NCBI GenBank assembly: GCA_934234185.1
Contig: CAKQHO010000001.1
Coordinates: 52,589 to 116,588, forward strand
Source of the DNA: an uncultured Psychrobacillus sp.
GTDB taxonomy: Bacteria > Bacillota > Bacilli > Bacillales_A > Planococcaceae
Direction of reading: 5' to 3'
DNA length: 64,000 nucleotides
A model generated the notes under the pieces. That model worked only from the letters and a program-made list of their open reading frames with translations, did not search any database and was not told the origin of the DNA. Shown here piece by piece: positions 37,496 through 48,895 of the stretch. A program made the position numbers and the translations under genes. Position 1 is the first letter of the stretch, and each line of letters opens with the position of its first letter.

Positions 37496-40400
37496 ATGGA
37501 AACAGTATATCCACAAATTGTCACATCAGCGGATATGCTGAAAAGTACAATTCAATTGGACCAGCTTATGGAAAAATTACAAAAAAATAATGCGAAGGCA
37601 GCTGCCATTACAAATAGTCGATTGTATGGTTTGTTGCCTTTTTGGCATACTGCGAAAAAGCATCAAATTCATCCGGTTATTGGCCTTAGTTTAAAGGTTG
37701 AGCTTGTTAGTAATGTTTCAATGGTTTTGTATGCAAAGGATGAAAAGGGATATAAAAACCTCTTGAAAATTTCAAGCAGTATGGAAACTAGAGAGTTAGA
37801 CTGTCTTCCACGGAAGTGGCTAGAGGCTTATAAAGAAGGTTTAGTTGCTGTGTATAAAGGAGATGAACAGTTCTCTACTGATAATCTTGCCTTTTTAACT
37901 CAATTAATTTCTCCAGATGAGCTTTATATAGGAATAGAGAGACCAAATGGTAAACCATTGGAAATGGAGCAAGATATAATAGAAGCTGCTAACCAATATT
38001 CTGTTCCAATTGTTACCTATCATGAAAGTAGGTATATTGAACCCGAGGATGCCTTTGCTTACGAAGTATTAAATGCAATGGATCAATCCTTAAAGATGTC
38101 CGATCCTCAGAGGGTCAAACCTACTAAACAGGCACATATACTCAACGAAGAGGAATGGGTAAACAGATTTGCTGATCGAATAGATTGGCTACAAAATACA
38201 AGTAATATGCTAGACGGCTGCAGAGTAGATATAGAAAAATCCGCTGCCATGATGCCCAAATTTCCTTTGCCGGATGGTATTACAGCTGGGGAGCATTTGT
38301 TAAAGCTATGTGAAGAGGGACTCCGAAATAGATTAACTACCATTCCAGAAGCCTATTATGAACGGTTACATTATGAATTAAACGTGATAAAAACTATGAG
38401 ATACGAGGATTATTTTTTAATTGTCCAAGATTTTATGAGCTTTGCTAGACAGGCAAACATCCTAACAGGACCAGGCCGGGGATCCTCCGCAAGCTCTCTA
38501 GTGGCCTATTCTCTATTTATAACAGATGTAGACCCTTTAAAGTATGGCTTATTATTTGAAAGGTTTCTAAATCCTGAGCGTGTATCGCTTCCCGATATTG
38601 ATATTGATTTTGCAGACTCCAGACGAATGGAGGTTGTGCAATATGTCGCAGAGAAATATGGTAAAAACTATGTTTCTCAAATTATTACATTTGGCACTCT
38701 ATCAGCTAAGTCTGTAGCGAGAGAGGTAGCAAGGATTTTTGGCTTTGAAGCATCGACTCTAGAGGCAATATCATCTTTTATTCCATCAAAATTAGGAATA
38801 ACTTTAAAAGAAGCATACCAGACATCTGCCAAGCTAAGGGAATTTATAGAAACCGAAGAAATTAGGAAGAAATGGTTTCAGGTAGCATTGGCTTTAGAGG
38901 GACTTCCCAGAAATGCTTCAACCCATGCAGCTGGAGTAATACTGTCGCCTGTATCGCTTGTAGATATTGTTCCTATACAGAAGGGTCAGGAGGATATTTA
39001 CCTGACACAATGGCCGATGAAAGAAGTAGAACAAAAAGGTCTTTTAAAAATGGATTTTTTAGGGCTTCGTAATCTAACCATTATTGAAAGGATTTTAAAA
39101 TCAATTTATTATCACCAATCAGTCCAACTAACTTTAAGTGATATTCCTTTAGATGATGAGTCTACATTTCGAATGTTGCAGCAGGGGGATACTACTGGAG
39201 TATTCCAGCTAGAATCAGAGGGAATGAGGAATGCTTTAAGACAAATCATGCCTACTCGATTTGAAGATATTGTAGCAGTAAATGCTTTATTCAGACCGGG
39301 TCCTATGGAAAGTATTCCCTTGTACGCAGCTAGAAAGAATGGGAAAGCCTCAGTTAGCTATGAGCATCCGGTGCTTGAGCCTATTTTAAAGGAAACATAT
39401 GGGATAATCGTTTATCAGGAGCAAATCATGCAAATTGCCTTCCATATGGCTGGTTTTACATTTGGTGAAGCAGATATTTTGAGACGTGCTGTAAGTAAAA
39501 AAAATAGAGAGATATTAGAGCAGGAACGATTACATTTTGTTAAAAAGGCGAAAGATCGAGGACATACAGAACAAGCAGCTAGTACTGTTTATGATTTAAT
39601 CGTTCGCTTTGCAGACTATGGATTTCCGAAGAGCCATGCGGTTGCCTATAGTGTAATATCCTATCAAATGGCCTATTTAAAAACTAAATTCCCTCTTGAA
39701 TTTTACGGTGCCCTATTAAGTACAGCTATAGGCAATCAAGAGAAGATTAACCAGCTGATGATGGAAATGAAGCAAAAGAAAATTGCTGTTTTACCTCCAT
39801 CTATCTTTAAAAGCCATACTTCTTTTAGCATGGAGCATAATTCCATCCGTTTCGGTCTTCAGGCAATCAAGGGAGTTTCTTATCCATTCACACAAAAACT
39901 TTTGCAGAAACGAAAAACTAGTGGAAGGTGGGAGGATATTTTTGATTTAGCCGCTGACCTGTCTGCTGTTTATTTTACAAGAAAGAATATAGAGCCATTA
40001 GTTAAGGCGGGGGCTCTTGATGAGTTTGGAGAAGAGAGATCTACTTTACTTGCTACTATTGATGCTGCAGTAAAATATGCACAGTTAGTTAGCCCTACAG
40101 ATGAATCAGATTTGTTTGGTGGGGATGCTAGTCATTTCGGAAAGTCTAAATATATCCGAAAAGCACCAATGCCATTGCTAGATAAGCTTGAGTTTGAAAA
40201 AGAGGTTTTAGGTCAGTATTTTTCTGAGCATCCGACAGTCTCTTTGAAAAAGACTAGGCAGCACATCATGGATATATGGACTTTGCAACAAACAACACGC
40301 ACTGGATATGCAAAGGTAGTAGGTATTATCCTAGAAGTAAAAAAAATCCGAACTAAAAAAGGAGAGGCTATGGCATTCGTGACTATCCAGGACGATACAG

Positions 40401-40555
40401 GTAGCTTGTCCATTACTTTATTTCCCGAAGAGTTCGCGAAGCATAATGTATTGTTAAAAGAACTCAATCTGGTTCTTGTGGAAGGTAAATGTGAGAAACG
40501 AAACGGGAAAGCCCAAATGATTGTGAAGCAAATGCAAGAAATTACGCCAATTTAA
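37496..40555 (+). CDS. dnaE: DNA polymerase III alpha subunit DnaE
   Basis: 1019 aa C-family replicative polymerase; in Bacillus DnaE extends primers before PolC takes over. The palm has PGRGSSASSLVAYSL and the catalytic PDIDIDFADSRR, and the fingers FQLESEGMR and FRPGPMESIPLY. A helix-hairpin-helix and OB fold follow near the C terminus. The N-terminal PHP domain is degenerate: the usual metal-binding H.H start is replaced by YPQIVTSAD. The chain stops soon after the OB fold, roughly 80 residues earlier than B. subtilis DnaE. GAGGTG precedes the ATG at 37496. Confidence 0.93.
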   Translation: METVYPQIVTSADMLKSTIQLDQLMEKLQKNNAKAAAITNSRLYGLLPFWHTAKKHQIHPVIGLSLKVELVSNVSMVLYAKDEKGYKNLLKISSSMETRELDCLPRKWLEAYKEGLVAVYKGDEQFSTDNLAFLTQLISPDELYIGIERPNGKPLEMEQDIIEAANQYSVPIVTYHESRYIEPEDAFAYEVLNAMDQSLKMSDPQRVKPTKQAHILNEEEWVNRFADRIDWLQNTSNMLDGCRVDIEKSAAMMPKFPLPDGITAGEHLLKLCEEGLRNRLTTIPEAYYERLHYELNVIKTMRYEDYFLIVQDFMSFARQANILTGPGRGSSASSLVAYSLFITDVDPLKYGLLFERFLNPERVSLPDIDIDFADSRRMEVVQYVAEKYGKNYVSQIITFGTLSAKSVAREVARIFGFEASTLEAISSFIPSKLGITLKEAYQTSAKLREFIETEEIRKKWFQVALALEGLPRNASTHAAGVILSPVSLVDIVPIQKGQEDIYLTQWPMKEVEQKGLLKMDFLGLRNLTIIERILKSIYYHQSVQLTLSDIPLDDESTFRMLQQGDTTGVFQLESEGMRNALRQIMPTRFEDIVAVNALFRPGPMESIPLYAARKNGKASVSYEHPVLEPILKETYGIIVYQEQIMQIAFHMAGFTFGEADILRRAVSKKNREILEQERLHFVKKAKDRGHTEQAASTVYDLIVRFADYGFPKSHAVAYSVISYQMAYLKTKFPLEFYGALLSTAIGNQEKINQLMMEMKQKKIAVLPPSIFKSHTSFSMEHNSIRFGLQAIKGVSYPFTQKLLQKRKTSGRWEDIFDLAADLSAVYFTRKNIEPLVKAGALDEFGEERSTLLATIDAAVKYAQLVSPTDESDLFGGDASHFGKSKYIRKAPMPLLDKLEFEKEVLGQYFSEHPTVSLKKTRQHIMDIWTLQQTTRTGYAKVVGIILEVKKIRTKKGEAMAFVTIQDDTGSLSITLFPEEFAKHNVLLKELNLVLVEGKCEKRNGKAQMIVKQMQEITPI

Positions 40556-40567
40556 TGAGGACTTAGA

Positions 40568-40600
40568 AAAACTGCACAAACTTTTTTGTGCAGTTTTTCT
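40568..40600 (+). terminator. Terminator after dnaE
   Basis: 13-bp perfect stem AAAACTGCACAAA/TTTGTGCAGTTTT (40568-40580, 40585-40597) plus T-tract. Confidence 0.9.
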
Positions 40601-40627
40601 TTACGTACAGGAAAAATTTATGTATTC

Positions 40628-40654
40628 TATAATCTATAAGTGGTCAGACCACTT
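40628..40654 (+). promoter_or_regulatory. -10 box with a perfect 17-bp palindromic operator
   Basis: TATAAT (40628-40633) is followed by AAGTGGTCAGACCACTT (40638-40654), an exact 8-1-8 palindrome over the expected start of transcription. It contains TGGTCAGACCA, the TGGTnnnACCA core of FadR-subfamily GntR operators. The gene behind it encodes such a regulator. Confidence 0.78.
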
Positions 40655-40680
40655 TGTAATTAATGGAAGAGTGATAATGA

Positions 40681-41325
40681 GTGAACCCAATCAATAGCTC
40701 GAGAAAAATGTTCCTAGAAATCGTAAAGCAGCTGAGACAACTTATTTCTGATGAAAAAATTCCTGTTGGAGGAAAGATTCCTTCTGAAAGAGAGCTTGCG
40801 GAGCGTCTGCAGGTAGGAAGATCAACTGTTAGAGAAGCATTAAGAAGCTTGGAACTACTAGGAATTATTGAAACAAGACGCGGGGAAGGAACTTTTCTTT
40901 CAGATTACCGTAAGCATCAATTAGTAGAATTATTGTCTACTTTTATCCTTCAAGAAACAAAAGAGAAAAATGATGTTCAGAAGACAAGAGAGGCAATTGA
41001 AAAGGATGCAATTCATACGGTCTGTATAGATGAAAGGTTACATAAACTATTAATTTGGGACGCCTTTATAGAAAAGCTTAAGACGGAGGAAGTCTTACAG
41101 GAAGATATTATTAGGGAAATTTTAATTATTTCAGATAATAGACTTGGGTTAAAGATTTGGTTTCTATTAAAACAGTTTGCTGGAGAGCCATTCAAGCATG
41201 ACATGCAAACTTCCGAAAAAGAGCTTTGGATACGATTGCTTCTAAATTTAAAAGAAGGACACGTTCAAGAAGTTCTTATTTTATATAGTGAATGGCTTTT
41301 GTTACTAAACAAGGGAGATGTTTAA
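40681..41325 (+). CDS. GntR-family (FadR subfamily) regulator
   Basis: 214 aa. N-terminal winged helix with GGKIPSERELAERLQVGRSTVREAL and GIIETRRGEGTF (residues ~10-75), then a helical effector domain of the FCD/FadR type. The start is GTG with GGAAGAGTGAT upstream; no ATG alternative is in frame. It abuts accD directly (stop, then ATG), so it is cotranscribed with acetyl-CoA carboxylase. With the palindromic operator in front it probably represses its own operon. The effector is unknown; an acyl-CoA or other fatty-acid signal is a reasonable guess. Confidence 0.88.
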   Translation: MNPINSSRKMFLEIVKQLRQLISDEKIPVGGKIPSERELAERLQVGRSTVREALRSLELLGIIETRRGEGTFLSDYRKHQLVELLSTFILQETKEKNDVQKTREAIEKDAIHTVCIDERLHKLLIWDAFIEKLKTEEVLQEDIIREILIISDNRLGLKIWFLLKQFAGEPFKHDMQTSEKELWIRLLLNLKEGHVQEVLILYSEWLLLLNKGDV

Positions 41326-42195
41326 ATGAGCATTCGAGATATATTCAGAAAAAATCAAAAGAAAAAATATGCGACCATACCGACAGAACAGGCTAAGGAT
41401 GTACCAGAGGGTATTATGGTTAAATGTCCAGACTGTCGCAAAAATATATTCACGAAAGACTTGATGAAGAATTTAAAGGTTTGTCCTGAATGTGAACATC
41501 ATATGAAAATGACAGCTCAGGAAAGAGTCAAAATTTTTATAGACGAAGGCACCTTTCAATCACTAGATGACCACCTAGAAACAGTCAATCCTTTAAACTT
41601 TCCTGGATATACAGAGAAGGTAAAGGCAGATGCTAAGAGAACCTCTTTAAATGAAGCAGTGCTCACTGGTGTGGGAGAAGTGAAGGGCCAGCAAATTGTA
41701 GTAGCAATTATGGATTCTCATTTTCGAATGGGTTCTATGGGATCAGTAGTAGGTGAAAAGATTACTAGAGCGGTAGAAAAGGCTACTGAGCTACAAGTGC
41801 CGTTTGTCATTTATACAGCAAGCGGAGGGGCTAGAATGCAGGAGGGAGTTCTTTCCCTTATGCAAATGGCTAAAACCTCTGTTGCGCTCAGACGGCACAG
41901 CGATCTAGGACTTTTATATGTATCTATTATGACCCACCCAACAACTGGTGGAGTTTCAGCTTCCTTTGCCTCAGTAGGGGATATAAATCTTGCCGAACCA
42001 AGAGCATTAATTGGATTTGCAGGTAGACGAGTAATTGAACAGACAGTCCGTGAAAAACTACCAGAAGACTTCCAAACAGCAGAGTTTTTATTAGACCATG
42101 GTCAGCTGGATGCAGTAGTCCACCGTAAGGATATGAAAGATACAGTTGCAAATATTGTCAGTCTGCACACTAAAAAGGGGGAGACAGCATGGTAA
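41326..42195 (+). CDS. accD: Acetyl-CoA carboxylase carboxyltransferase beta subunit
   Basis: 289 aa. N-terminal Cys4 zinc finger (CPDCRKNIF...CPECEHH, residues ~36-58), then the crotonase-like carboxyltransferase core ([23 protein letters not shown]). Pairs with AccA to transfer CO2 from biotin to acetyl-CoA in fatty-acid synthesis. Overlaps accA by 7 nt. Confidence 0.96.
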   Translation: MSIRDIFRKNQKKKYATIPTEQAKDVPEGIMVKCPDCRKNIFTKDLMKNLKVCPECEHHMKMTAQERVKIFIDEGTFQSLDDHLETVNPLNFPGYTEKVKADAKRTSLNEAVLTGVGEVKGQQIVVAIMDSHFRMGSMGSVVGEKITRAVEKATELQVPFVIYTASGGARMQEGVLSLMQMAKTSVALRRHSDLGLLYVSIMTHPTTGGVSASFASVGDINLAEPRALIGFAGRRVIEQTVREKLPEDFQTAEFLLDHGQLDAVVHRKDMKDTVANIVSLHTKKGETAW

Positions 42196-43142
42196 AGGCG
42201 CTACCTTTTGAAGAACCAATCATTCAATTACAGGAAAAGATAAACGAAATAAAAGAATATACAGCTAACGCTGATGTAGATATGAGCGTAGAAATAAATA
42301 AACTAGAAGAACGATTAAAAAAACTAGAAAAAGAAACTTATGAAAATATGGAGCCATGGGATCGAGTGCAGGTGGCTCGCCACCCGAATAGACCAACAAC
42401 GAGAGACTATATAAAAATGCTGTTCACCAATTTTATAGAGCTTCATGGAGATCGTTTATACGGGGACGATTCGGCAATATTAGCAGGTATAGGAGAATTA
42501 GACGGCAGAGCTCTTACAATTATTGGACACCAACGTGGTGCAGATACAAAGGAAAATATTAAAAGAAACTTTGGTATGCCTCATCCAGAAGGATATAGAA
42601 AAGCATTGCGATTAATGAAACAGGCCGAAAAATTTGGGCGACCTATTCTTTGTTTTATAGACACAAAAGGTGCTTATCCAGGAAAGGCTGCAGAAGAACG
42701 AGGTCAAAGTGAGGCAATTGCAAGAAACTTAGTGGAAATGGCTGGTTTAAAGGTTCCTGTTATTAGTATTGTCATAGGTGAGGGAGGCAGTGGCGGAGCA
42801 TTGGCGCTAGGAGTTTCTAACCACATTCATATGCTTGAAAACTCCACATACTCTGTTATTTCTCCTGAGGGAGCAGCTTCTATTCTGTGGAAGGATTCCT
42901 CTCTAGCTAAACAAGCAGCAGAAGCTATGAAAATAACTGCACCAGATTTAAAGGCGATGAACATTATTGATCAGGTTATCCCGGAGGTTCTAGGGGGAGC
43001 TCATCGAAATATTGAAGAGCAGGCTGCATATATGAAGGAGGCAATTCTTATGTCTCTTCATGAATTGTGTCCTCTTTCATCAGATGAATTAATCCAAAAC
43101 CGCTATGATAAATTTAAGAATATTGGTGAATACAAAGAATAG
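42189..43142 (+). CDS. accA: Acetyl-CoA carboxylase carboxyltransferase alpha subunit
   Basis: 317 aa. Coiled N terminus ([14 protein letters not shown]), then the crotonase core with [12 protein letters not shown] and [29 protein letters not shown] precedes the ATG. Cotranscribed with the regulator and accD; a terminator follows. Confidence 0.96.
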   Translation: MVKALPFEEPIIQLQEKINEIKEYTANADVDMSVEINKLEERLKKLEKETYENMEPWDRVQVARHPNRPTTRDYIKMLFTNFIELHGDRLYGDDSAILAGIGELDGRALTIIGHQRGADTKENIKRNFGMPHPEGYRKALRLMKQAEKFGRPILCFIDTKGAYPGKAAEERGQSEAIARNLVEMAGLKVPVISIVIGEGGSGGALALGVSNHIHMLENSTYSVISPEGAASILWKDSSLAKQAAEAMKITAPDLKAMNIIDQVIPEVLGGAHRNIEEQAAYMKEAILMSLHELCPLSSDELIQNRYDKFKNIGEYKE

Positions 43143-43145
43143 CAG

Positions 43146-44194
<1,049 letters not shown>

Positions 44195-44231
44195 GATGAC
44201 CAAAAAGTATGAAGACAGAAAGGAACATTAT

Positions 44232-45992
44232 ATGCGAAAAACTAAAATAGTTTGTACAATTGGACCAGCAAGTGAGTCGGAAGAGGTATTAGAAAAGTTA
44301 ATAAGAGCAGGGATGAACGTTGCACGTTTAAATTTCTCCCATGGAAGCCATGAGGAGCATGCAGCTCGTATAGAAAAAATAAAAGCAGTATCCAAGAAAG
44401 TCGGTCAAATTGTAGGGATTCTGTTAGATACAAAGGGACCAGAGATTCGTACTCATAAAATGGAGAACGATGCGATTGAATTAGAATCTGGTCAAATGAT
44501 AGATATTTCAATGACTGAGGTGCTAGGAAACAAAGAACGATTCTCGATTTCTTATGATAAGCTAATTGAAGATGTGAAGGAAGGCTCTGTTATTTTATTG
44601 GATGACGGACTAATTGAATTGATCGTGAAAAAGATTGATAAGGAAAACGGGTTAATTTCTACATATATCCAAAATGCAGGCACCTTGAAAAATAATAAAG
44701 GAGTCAATGTACCAGGGGTATCTGTACAATTACCTGGTATTACAGATAAGGATGCTAAAGATATTCTTTTTGGAATCGACCAGGATGTAGACTTCATTGC
44801 AGCTTCCTTCGTTCGTAGAGCAAAGGATGTTTTAGAAATCCGTGAGCTTCTTGAAAAAAATGGCGGCTCTCATATCCAAATTATTCCTAAAATTGAGAAT
44901 CAGGAGGGTGTCGACAATATTGATGAAATTATTCAAGTGTCAGACGGTCTAATGGTAGCCCGTGGCGATTTAGGAGTAGAAATACCAGCAGAGGAAGTGC
45001 CTTTGGTACAAAAAACACTGATCCAAAAATGTAATGATGCTGGAAAACCGGTAATTACAGCTACACAGATGTTGGATTCCATGCAGCGGAATCCAAGACC
45101 AACACGAGCAGAAGCTAGTGATGTGGCAAATGCTATTCTAGATGGCACCGATGCAATTATGCTATCCGGTGAAACAGCAGCAGGGATGTACCCTGTGGAA
45201 GCAGTATTAACCATGGACAAAATTGCGAAAAGAACAGAAAATGCAGTAGATTATCGTGCAAATGTTAATAAAATCAGTAAGGCTAGAGATGTGAATCTTA
45301 CAGATGCTATTGGACAAGCAGTGGCTCATACAGCTATTAACCTAAATGTAAAAGCTGTTATAGCTCCAACAGAAAGTGGACATACAGCGAAGATGATTTC
45401 CAAATTTAGACCTGGTGTTCCTATCATTGCAGTAACCTCTACTAGTAAGCCTTCTAGAAAGTTAACATTAGTGTGGGGAGTTTATCCAATTGTAGGGAAA
45501 AAAGCTTACTCTACAGATGAAGTTCTGGAAATTGCAGTAGAGGAAAGCATTCTTCACCACTATGTCACTTACGGTGATTTAGTAGTAATTACAGCTGGAG
45601 TTCCTGTTGGAGAAGCTGGAACAACCAACTTGATGAAAGTTCATGTAATTGGTGACATGGTAGCAAAAGGACAAGGTATTGGAAAAATGACTGCATTAGG
45701 CAAAGCCGTTGTTGTACATGATGCAAAGGAGCTCCAAGGAAAAGACACTAGCGATAGCATTATTGTTACAATTGGTTCTGATAAAGATATGATTCCTGCA
45801 ATTGAAAATTGTAAAGGACTTATCACGGAAGAAGGCGGTTTAACAAGCCATGCAGCAGTAGTGGGATTAAGCTTTGGGATTCCTGTAATAGTTGGTGTTG
45901 AGAATGCCACTAAACTAATTGCAGAGGGACAAGAGCTCACACTTGATGCTGAAAGTGGTGTGATCTATAATGGACACGCTAAAATTATTTAA
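44232..45992 (+). CDS. pyk: Pyruvate kinase with C-terminal PEP-utilizing extension
   Basis: 586 aa. Pyruvate kinase barrel and lid ([21 protein letters not shown], the [12 protein letters not shown] loop, TQMLDSM, and [13 protein letters not shown]), then the C-terminal domain. A further ~110-residue module resembles the PEP-synthase phosphohistidine domain ([26 protein letters not shown]), the extra sequence typical of Bacillus and Geobacillus enzymes. The TSHAA histidine is present, though the module is not thought to be catalytic. AAAGGAA precedes the ATG. Confidence 0.96.
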   Translation: MRKTKIVCTIGPASESEEVLEKLIRAGMNVARLNFSHGSHEEHAARIEKIKAVSKKVGQIVGILLDTKGPEIRTHKMENDAIELESGQMIDISMTEVLGNKERFSISYDKLIEDVKEGSVILLDDGLIELIVKKIDKENGLISTYIQNAGTLKNNKGVNVPGVSVQLPGITDKDAKDILFGIDQDVDFIAASFVRRAKDVLEIRELLEKNGGSHIQIIPKIENQEGVDNIDEIIQVSDGLMVARGDLGVEIPAEEVPLVQKTLIQKCNDAGKPVITATQMLDSMQRNPRPTRAEASDVANAILDGTDAIMLSGETAAGMYPVEAVLTMDKIAKRTENAVDYRANVNKISKARDVNLTDAIGQAVAHTAINLNVKAVIAPTESGHTAKMISKFRPGVPIIAVTSTSKPSRKLTLVWGVYPIVGKKAYSTDEVLEIAVEESILHHYVTYGDLVVITAGVPVGEAGTTNLMKVHVIGDMVAKGQGIGKMTALGKAVVVHDAKELQGKDTSDSIIVTIGSDKDMIPAIENCKGLITEEGGLTSHAAVVGLSFGIPVIVGVENATKLIAEGQELTLDAESGVIYNGHAKII

Positions 45993-46005
45993 GATTTTTT
46001 AAAAT

Positions 46006-46048
46006 AAACGCCAGTAAAGCGCTAGTAGCTTTCTGGCGTTTAATTTTT
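46006..46048 (+). terminator. Terminator after pyk
   Basis: AAACGCCAG(T)AAAGC pairs with GCTTTCTGGCGTTT, followed by AATTTTT. Confidence 0.85.
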
Positions 46049-46219
46049 AAATGATATATAGCTTCAGTGCTTATACATATTCTCGCCCTTATTTGCATGT
46101 TGGGTCAAACCTGATGATTTCACTAGTAATACATGTACAACCTCGATTTATTTCTGATTTTGAGCAAGTAAGCCGCATAAAGTAAAGAACTTGTTTTATA
46201 ATGAAAGAGAGGTGGTTTT

Positions 46220-46618
46220 ATGATGAAGTGGTTAATTGGTTTATTGATCGTAGTCCCAGCAATTGAATTGTATATATTACTTTTAGCTGGGAAAACCTTT
46301 GGTGCCTTTAGTACGTTGTTTTTAATTATACTTACCGGAGTAGTAGGTGGATACATTGCGAAAAAACAAGGCATGAAAGCATTTCGGGATTTTTCAGATA
46401 GCATGAAAACTCATCAGGCACCTGGGGATGCAGCTATTAACGGGCTTTTTATTCTGGTAGGAGCTATACTAGTTATTCTGCCGGGGTTTGTATCGGACAT
46501 CTTCGGATTACTGTTTTTATTTGCTCCAACTAGAAATATATTCAAGCCCCTCCTATATAAATGGATTCGTAAGAAAATGAAAAATGGGCAAGTTATTGTG
46601 ATGAAATCCTCCTTGTAG
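46220..46618 (+). CDS. fxsA: FxsA-family membrane protein
   Basis: 132 aa with three to four membrane segments. The FxsA/YtzA pattern GLLIVVPAIELYILLLAGKTFG, GGYIAKKQG and GAILVILPGFVSDIFGLL is clear. E. coli FxsA eases phage exclusion by F; its role in Bacillus is unknown. GAGAGGTGG precedes the ATG. Its 3' end overlaps that of ytvI by 26 bp on the other strand. Confidence 0.88.
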   Translation: MMKWLIGLLIVVPAIELYILLLAGKTFGAFSTLFLIILTGVVGGYIAKKQGMKAFRDFSDSMKTHQAPGDAAINGLFILVGAILVILPGFVSDIFGLLFLFAPTRNIFKPLLYKWIRKKMKNGQVIVMKSSL

Positions 46619-47567
46619 TTTCCCATTTATTCGCAAACAGATATATAAAGGGACTAAATAGAATTCCTATAAAGCCAAACATTAAGAAAGCGGCTGCACT
46701 TAAGAAAAATACATGTACTGCCCTTAGTTTCATAGATTTTGACCAAAGCATGGAGTCTACTATGTGACGAGTTAGTTGTACGAAGATATAAAGCAATAAT
46801 ATAATTCCTCCAAATAAATTATCACCTAATAGGAAAAAATAGATACTTAATGGTATTAGCACAATCCCGGTCCCTAAAAAAGGGATACTGTCTACTAGAG
46901 AAATTAGAAAAGCATGCTTAATCGGATTGTGCATACCTAAAACACTGAATCCAATAGCTAGTGAGGAAAAGGTTAAAAATATTAATCGAACCTCCACACC
47001 TAGAAAGTTGTTCACTATTTCATTAATCTTAATCAATGCTTTTTCGAAGAACAAACGATGCTTTTGTGGAAAGAAGACTAAGAACCATAGGCGGTCCTTT
47101 GTTGATTCAATTAATGAAAAAAATAATCCAATACTAAATAGTAATATCTCTAAAAAATAAGAAGGCAGTTGCGTAATATTGTTAAGTAAATCTGTTAAAA
47201 TCTTATTTAAAACCTCTTGTAATTCCCCTTCAAACATCACAAAAATTGGATGTTTTTGAATCTCATCCAACGGAAGCAATAAAAGATGCTCATGAATTAG
47301 AGGAATTAAAGTTATAAGAGTTTGTATAATAAAAAATATAAACAGAAGAAATGCGGATAAGAGAAGAAGTTCTGTTACTAATACACTAAGTAATATAGGG
47401 AACTTTAGTTTCTTATGTAAAAAACTAGTGAACGGGTAAAGAAAGTAGCCAGTTAAAATGGATAAACTTAGCGGGTAGGCTATAGCTAGAACAAGGATAA
47501 TTAACCCAATTGGTAACCAATATAAGAGAAAATCCTTCTTATTAATTTGAAAATTAATCTTATTCAT
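46593..47567 (-). CDS. AI-2E family membrane protein (YtvI-like)
   Basis: 324 aa with seven to eight hydrophobic segments and the AI-2E-transporter pattern in the C-terminal half (FLGVEVRLIFLTFSSLAIGFSV..., SIPFLGTGIVLIPLSIY). The position beside fxsA and citZ matches ytvI, but here the gene runs against its neighbours. It is about 45 residues shorter than B. subtilis YtvI as I recall it. Several segments end early, so the orthology is likely rather than certain. The substrate is unknown. Confidence 0.75.
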   Translation of the reverse strand: MNKINFQINKKDFLLYWLPIGLIILVLAIAYPLSLSILTGYFLYPFTSFLHKKLKFPILLSVLVTELLLLSAFLLFIFFIIQTLITLIPLIHEHLLLLPLDEIQKHPIFVMFEGELQEVLNKILTDLLNNITQLPSYFLEILLFSIGLFFSLIESTKDRLWFLVFFPQKHRLFFEKALIKINEIVNNFLGVEVRLIFLTFSSLAIGFSVLGMHNPIKHAFLISLVDSIPFLGTGIVLIPLSIYFFLLGDNLFGGIILLLYIFVQLTRHIVDSMLWSKSMKLRAVHVFFLSAAAFLMFGFIGILFSPFIYLFANKWETTRRISSQ

Positions 47568-47613
47568 CCATTCTTTTCTAAATCTAGTGTGGAAAAAAGT
47601 TATTTTTTAATAA

Positions 47614-47657
47614 TTTTAAGCGTTTTCATTCACAAATTATACAAAATTGATTATAAT
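47614..47657 (+). promoter_or_regulatory. citZ promoter with overlapping cre-like site
   Basis: TTCACA (47629-47634), a 17-bp spacer and TATAAT (47652-47657). TTTTAAGCGTTTTCAT (47614-47629) matches the cre consensus except one base and touches the -35, a position for direct CcpA repression. Confidence 0.62.
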
Positions 47658-47762
47658 ACTTGAGTAAGCAATTTCAAGGTACATATCAAATGCAGATAAT
47701 ATGTCATTCTATCTAATTATGGTAGAATTGAATGAGTCTTGCAATAGAAGGGAAGATTTTAT

Positions 47763-48878
47763 ATGACATCAACTCGCGGATTAGAAGGAGTAGTAGCTAC
47801 TCAATCTGCTATCAGTTCTATTATTGATGATACACTTACTTATGTTGGATATGACATCGACGATCTAACAACCAATGCAAGCTTTGAAGAGGTAGTATAC
47901 TTACTTTGGCACAAGCGTTTACCAAATGCTTCTGAGTTAGCTGAGTTAAAACAACAACTAGCTGATAACATGGCAGTTCCAGAAGAGGTATTAAACCAAT
48001 TTAAAGTATACCCAATCGACAAAGTTCATCCAATGACTGCATTAAGAACAGCAGTTTCCATGCTAGCATTATATGATGATGCAGCTGAAGATATGTCAGA
48101 TGAAGCTAACTACATGAAAGCTATTAAATTACAAGCGAAGCTTGCAACTCTTGTAACAGCATTCTCTCGTGTTCGTAAAGGGTTAGAGCCGGTAGCTCCT
48201 AAAACTGATTTAGGCTATGCTGCTAACTTCTTGTACATGCTACATGGAGAGCTTCCAGCTGATATCGAAGTAGAGGCTTTCGATAAAGCACTAGTATTAC
48301 ATGCAGACCATGAATTAAATGCATCTACATTTACTGCTCGTGTTTGTGTAGCGACACTTTCTGATATTTACTCTGGTGTAGTTTCAGCTATTGGAGCTCT
48401 TAAAGGACCACTTCACGGTGGAGCTAATGAGCAGGTAATGAAAATGCTAACTGAAATCGGTTCACTTGGTAATGTGGACGAGTATATCAATAACAAGCTT
48501 GCAAACAAAGAGAAAATTATGGGCTTTGGTCACCGTGTTTATCGTAAAGGAGATCCACGTGCTAAGCACTTACGTGAAATGTCTAAAAAGTTAACAACTC
48601 TTCGTGGAGAATCTAAGCTTTATGATATGTCTACACGTATTGAAGAAATTGTTACAGGTCAGAAAAATCTTCCACCAAATGTTGATTTTTACTCTGCTTC
48701 CGTGTATCATTCTTTAAATATTGAACATGATTTATTCACACCTATTTTTGCAGTATCTCGTGTATCTGGTTGGACTGCTCATATTCTTGAGCAATATTCA
48801 AACAATCGCTTGATCCGTCCTCGTGCAGAATACGTTGGACCTGGAATGCAAAAATATATTCCAATTGAAGAAAGATAA
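47763..48878 (+). CDS. citZ: Citrate synthase
   Basis: 371 aa type I citrate synthase. Catalytic His in GALKGPLHGGANE and HRVYRKGDPRA, Asp in PNVDFYSASVY. First TCA-cycle step; first of citZ-icd-mdh. GAAGGGAAG precedes the ATG. Probably CcpA-regulated through the promoter site. Confidence 0.96.
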   Translation: MTSTRGLEGVVATQSAISSIIDDTLTYVGYDIDDLTTNASFEEVVYLLWHKRLPNASELAELKQQLADNMAVPEEVLNQFKVYPIDKVHPMTALRTAVSMLALYDDAAEDMSDEANYMKAIKLQAKLATLVTAFSRVRKGLEPVAPKTDLGYAANFLYMLHGELPADIEVEAFDKALVLHADHELNASTFTARVCVATLSDIYSGVVSAIGALKGPLHGGANEQVMKMLTEIGSLGNVDEYINNKLANKEKIMGFGHRVYRKGDPRAKHLREMSKKLTTLRGESKLYDMSTRIEEIVTGQKNLPPNVDFYSASVYHSLNIEHDLFTPIFAVSRVSGWTAHILEQYSNNRLIRPRAEYVGPGMQKYIPIEER

Positions 48879-48895
48879 AATTATTTGTTAAAGAT

